Origin: Planctomycetota bacterium
Lineage (GTDB): Bacteria > Planctomycetota > Brocadiia > JAJRTI01
Direction of reading: 5' to 3'
Length of the DNA: 7,670 nucleotides
Assembly: GCA_024278415.1 (NCBI GenBank)
Contig: JAJRTI010000198.1
Span: 1-7,670, forward strand
The translations under genes and the position numbers were made by a program. Shown piece by piece: positions 5,877 through 7,670 of this stretch. Position 1 is the stretch's first letter. Each line of letters begins with the position of its first letter. Under the pieces are notes generated by a model. The model made no database searches. It was not told the origin of the DNA and saw nothing but the letters and a program-made list of their open reading frames with translations.

Positions 5877-5908
5877 GTCCCACGGATGTTAGCAGGACCC
5901 ACGGATGC
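5877..5908 (+). repeat. Left 32-bp terminal inverted repeat
   Basis: Exact reverse complement of 7029-7060. It contains two CCCACGGATG words separated by TTAGCAGGA. Similarity fades at once after 5908. Confidence 0.9.
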
Positions 5909-5944
5909 GGAGAGGATGTGGATGGGGGGACCAGGAAAGGGAAC

Positions 5945-6232
5945 CTAGCCCGCATTTCTCACCAGCCCGGGATAGAAGTGTCGGAAAGGTCGTCGCCTGA
6001 AAACCTTCCGGCCCAGGCGGCCGCGTGGGTTGAGCAACAACCTGCACGCGTCGAATCGGAAGGGCTGGCCCTTCGGGCGAGCCCAGTCGGGCCTCGCTGT
6101 CCGCCGGACGGCGGATTGCACGGCGCTCGACGTGCTCGAGCACGCCTTCGCACCGTGCGCCTTGCATCGACACCTGCCTGCGCCGCCGCGCGGCAGGCAG
6201 GCCCGCCTGGACTCGTGAGAAATGCGGGCTAG
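5945..6232. mobile_element. MITE-like nested element with 18-bp inverted ends
   Basis: The ends CTAGCCCGCATTTCTCAC (5945-5962) and its exact complement (6215-6232) bound 288 bp; the similarity continues imperfectly for about 10 bp further inward. The interior is GC-rich and palindromic, with GTGCTCGAGCAC (6132-6143), a stem CCTGCCTGC (6173-6181) pairing with 6193-6201, and a GGGCT/AGCCC stem near 6062-6084. Frames are open on both strands but no translation is recognisable. With TA at both tips (5946-5947 and 6230-6231) it could be a TA-inserting element such as an IS630-type MITE, but this is a guess. Its right end provides the TAG stop of the GxxExxY gene, so it probably arrived after the cassette was formed. 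Confidence 0.7.
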
Positions 6233-7014
6233 ATCCGGAGGCCATTGATCTGCGCCACCTTCTTGCCGAAATTTGCGGCGACGCCCCATCGGATGCCCAG
6301 GGCCTTCATGAACGATCTGCCGCGGTTGATGCTGAAGTCGTTAGTCTCGAACAAGGCGGTGAATGTCAGCAACATCCGGCCGTCGATCACAAGACAGTCC
6401 AACGGCCACTCGTCGACTTTCCTGTTCCGGAAGTGTGCCTTGGCTACCGGGCACGCGACAAAGGGGAGTTCGCATTGCCGGAGCCTGGCCTTGATCAGGC
6501 TGTCGAAAACCTCCGCACCGTATCCGGTGGTGTGTGCTGTGTAGACGTCACGGAGAGCGTCACGAACCGCCGCCCCCAACTCGCGATCGCGGCCTTCAAT
6601 GCGGCCGCGCCAATAGTCCCAGTTCTCTCGAAGCTCGCAATTCAGCGCATCGTAGACCACGCGCTCGACCCGTACGCGGTCCATTCCCATGTTCACAAGG
6701 AGGCCAAGTCGGTCGCCGCGGCACTTCAGATAGTCGAAGATCTGAACGAACTCGGTGTCACGAACACACCTTGGCACGGCCTTCAGTTCAATCGTGATCG
6801 CGTCCCACACAACCAAGTCAGGGAAGAGCGTATGCGCTATCTCTCCTGCAAGGAGCAAATGGTGCGCAGGCTTGCTCCGATAAGGCACACCATTCTCCCC
6901 AAGCCACAACTCGCACGCGCGGTGATAGGCTTCCTCCCGCCACCCCAAGCCCACTTCGTTCTGCACGTCGAATAAGCATCGCATCAACACCTCGGTCTTG
7001 TCCTCGTACAGCAT
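6229..7014 (-). CDS. Two-domain GxxExxY-family (PDDEXK_3) protein
   Basis: This 261-residue protein belongs to the GxxExxY family (PF13366/TIGR04256), predicted PD-(D/E)XK-like nucleases of unknown role that are often multicopy. The first domain (about 1-125) has the name motif as G24-WR-E27-EA-Y30 and a nuclease-like core PDLVVWDAITIELKA with D66, E76 and K78, then QIFDYLKCRGDRLGLLVN (91-108). The second half (about 145-261) looks like a degenerate repeat: TGYGAEVF (163-170), then EWPLDCLVIDGRMLLTFTA (202-220), where D206 is kept but the E-x-K pair is replaced by hydrophobic or Thr residues, and an ANFGKK ending typical of the family. Usual members are about 120-140 residues. The ATG at 7014 is preferred because AGGGAG lies 6 nt upstream. 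An in-frame ATG at 7032 inside the terminal repeat would add six residues but has no Shine-Dalgarno. The TAG stop lies in the nested element's right end. Confidence 0.85.
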   Translation of the reverse strand: MLYEDKTEVLMRCLFDVQNEVGLGWREEAYHRACELWLGENGVPYRSKPAHHLLLAGEIAHTLFPDLVVWDAITIELKAVPRCVRDTEFVQIFDYLKCRGDRLGLLVNMGMDRVRVERVVYDALNCELRENWDYWRGRIEGRDRELGAAVRDALRDVYTAHTTGYGAEVFDSLIKARLRQCELPFVACPVAKAHFRNRKVDEWPLDCLVIDGRMLLTFTALFETNDFSINRGRSFMKALGIRWGVAANFGKKVAQINGLRI

Positions 7015-7028
7015 CCCTGTCTCCCTCT

Positions 7029-7060
7029 GCATCCGTGGGTCCTGCTAACATCCGTGGGAC
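7029..7060 (-). repeat. Right 32-bp terminal inverted repeat
   Basis: Exact reverse complement of 5877-5908. On the minus strand it contains, in one frame, a TAG stop followed 12 nt later by the ATG at 7032, in frame with the GxxExxY gene. It ends six nt from the trpA stop codon. Confidence 0.9.
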
Positions 7061-7066
7061 CTATTC

Positions 7067-7670
7067 TCACTTCCCTTTCGCGCCGGCCACCAACTCTCCC
7101 ACAAACGCGCCGACGCTCGCGACCGGGTCCTCGCCGGCCTCGACGCAGGCCGCGATGCGCTTCACGATCGCGCTGCCGACGATGACGCCGTCGGACATCT
7201 GGCCGACCGCGTGGGCCTGCTCGGGGGTGGAGACGCCGAAGCCGACCGCGACGGGCGTGTCCTTGATCGCCTTGAGTTCCGCGACGTTGGGCGCGATGTC
7301 CTGCGCGAGCGTGTCCCGCGCGCCGGTGATGCCGGCCACGCTGATGTAGTAGATGAACCCGCGGGAGCGCTCGGCCACAAGCTGCTTGCGCCGTGGAGGC
7401 GTGAGCGGAGTGGCGAAGGTGATGTTGCAGAAGTCGTTCGCTTCCGCCGCCTTGAAGACCTCGTCCGCCTCCTCGATGAGCAGGTCGGGGATCGTCGCGC
7501 CGTCGATGCCGGCCGCCGCGGCCTCCGCGATGAAGCGTTCGGGCCCGCGCTTGAACACGATGCTGTACGACACCATCGCGACGATGGGAATCTCGCAGCC
7601 CTGCCGCAGCGCGCGCACCATGTCGAGGATGCCGTCGACCTTCGTGCCGGCGTCGAGCGCGCGGGTGTAC
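7067..7670 (-). CDS. trpA: Tryptophan synthase alpha subunit, C-terminal 200 residues (5' end off right edge)
   Basis: The frame is open to the window edge; the visible part starts YTRALDAGTKVDGILDMVRA and ends in TGA at 7067. It matches TrpA from about one quarter of the way in. Visible family features are VAMVSYSIVFKRG (strand 4 region), AAAAGIDGATIPDLLIEEAD (PDLP in most members, PDLL here), ATPLTPPRR, the flexible loop YISVAGITGARDTLA, VGFGVSTPEQA and the phosphate-binding DGVIVGSAIVKRI. The enzyme cleaves indole-3-glycerol phosphate and channels indole to TrpB. The two catalytic acids (Glu49 and Asp60 in enteric numbering) would lie upstream, outside the window. The gene is probably the end of a trp unit. 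The next gene downstream is not a trp gene, since the GxxExxY cassette begins six nt after the stop. Confidence 0.97.
   Translation of the reverse strand, partial: YTRALDAGTKVDGILDMVRALRQGCEIPIVAMVSYSIVFKRGPERFIAEAAAAGIDGATIPDLLIEEADEVFKAAEANDFCNITFATPLTPPRRKQLVAERSRGFIYYISVAGITGARDTLAQDIAPNVAELKAIKDTPVAVGFGVSTPEQAHAVGQMSDGVIVGSAIVKRIAACVEAGEDPVASVGAFVGELVAGAKGK

Larger units (their letters stand above)
5877..7060. mobile_element. GxxExxY cassette bounded by perfect 32-bp inverted repeats
   Basis: Positions 5877-5908 and 7029-7060 are exact reverse complements over 32 bp, enclosing 1,184 bp. Each repeat contains the word CCCACGGATG twice, 19 nt apart (5879-5888 and 5898-5907 on the left). 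The interior holds one gene, the GxxExxY protein, and a nested inverted-repeat element. No transposase is present, so if it moves it must be mobilised in trans, or the repeats recruit the gene by recombination. No clear target duplication flanks it (GAGAGA to the left, CTATTC to the right). It lies between the trpA stop and the next gene's promoter without damaging either. CACGGATG words near GxxExxY genes are something I recall from other genomes; this is not verified here. Confidence 0.7.

Noticed and set aside
5918..6289. Open frames on both strands through the nested element, possible small proteins
   Set aside because: The frames end in the inverted tips and are open on both strands because of base composition; no Shine-Dalgarno-backed start and no recognisable translation.

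Overview
This is a GC-rich bacterial chromosome segment in which every convincing gene lies on the minus strand. In transcription order (right to left) they are: trpA (5' end off the right edge), a two-domain GxxExxY-family nuclease-like gene, a stand-alone MetRS-type tRNA-binding protein, recN, a STAS domain fused in frame to a sugar-phosphate-isomerase-like TIM barrel, a PmoA/DUF6807-family protein, and the N-terminal part of an RsuA/RluB-type pseudouridine synthase (cut by the left edge). The STAS type, the DUF6807 protein, the RecN with a GATGVGKS P-loop and the many intergenic repeats suggest a Planctomycetota or related PVC-group bacterium. That is inference from gene flavour, as no marker RNA is present.

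Layout. 1-305 is the pseudouridine synthase start. 306-883 has no credible gene; it holds C/G-tract palindromes (411-516), short word repeats and a hairpin plus T-run terminator (709-746, minus) that closes the DUF6807 unit. 884-3494 carries the DUF6807 protein and the STAS-isomerase fusion, plausibly a sugar-catabolism pair. 3635-5778 carries recN and the tRNA-binding protein behind a clear sigma-70-type promoter (5836-5863). 5877-7060 is a cassette bounded by perfect 32-bp inverted repeats; it holds the GxxExxY gene and a second, nested inverted-repeat element (5945-6232). 7067-7670 is trpA.

The housekeeping genes (trpA, recN, tRNA-binding protein, pseudouridine synthase) are ordinary. The unusual parts are: (1) the GxxExxY cassette with long terminal inverted repeats inserted between trpA and the promoter of the next gene; (2) a MITE-like element inside it that supplies the GxxExxY stop codon; (3) the STAS-TIM barrel fusion, which retains an internal Shine-Dalgarno and GTG start at the domain junction; and (4) several families of 7-10 nt word repeats that fill the spacers and in three cases contain the stop codon of the neighbouring gene.
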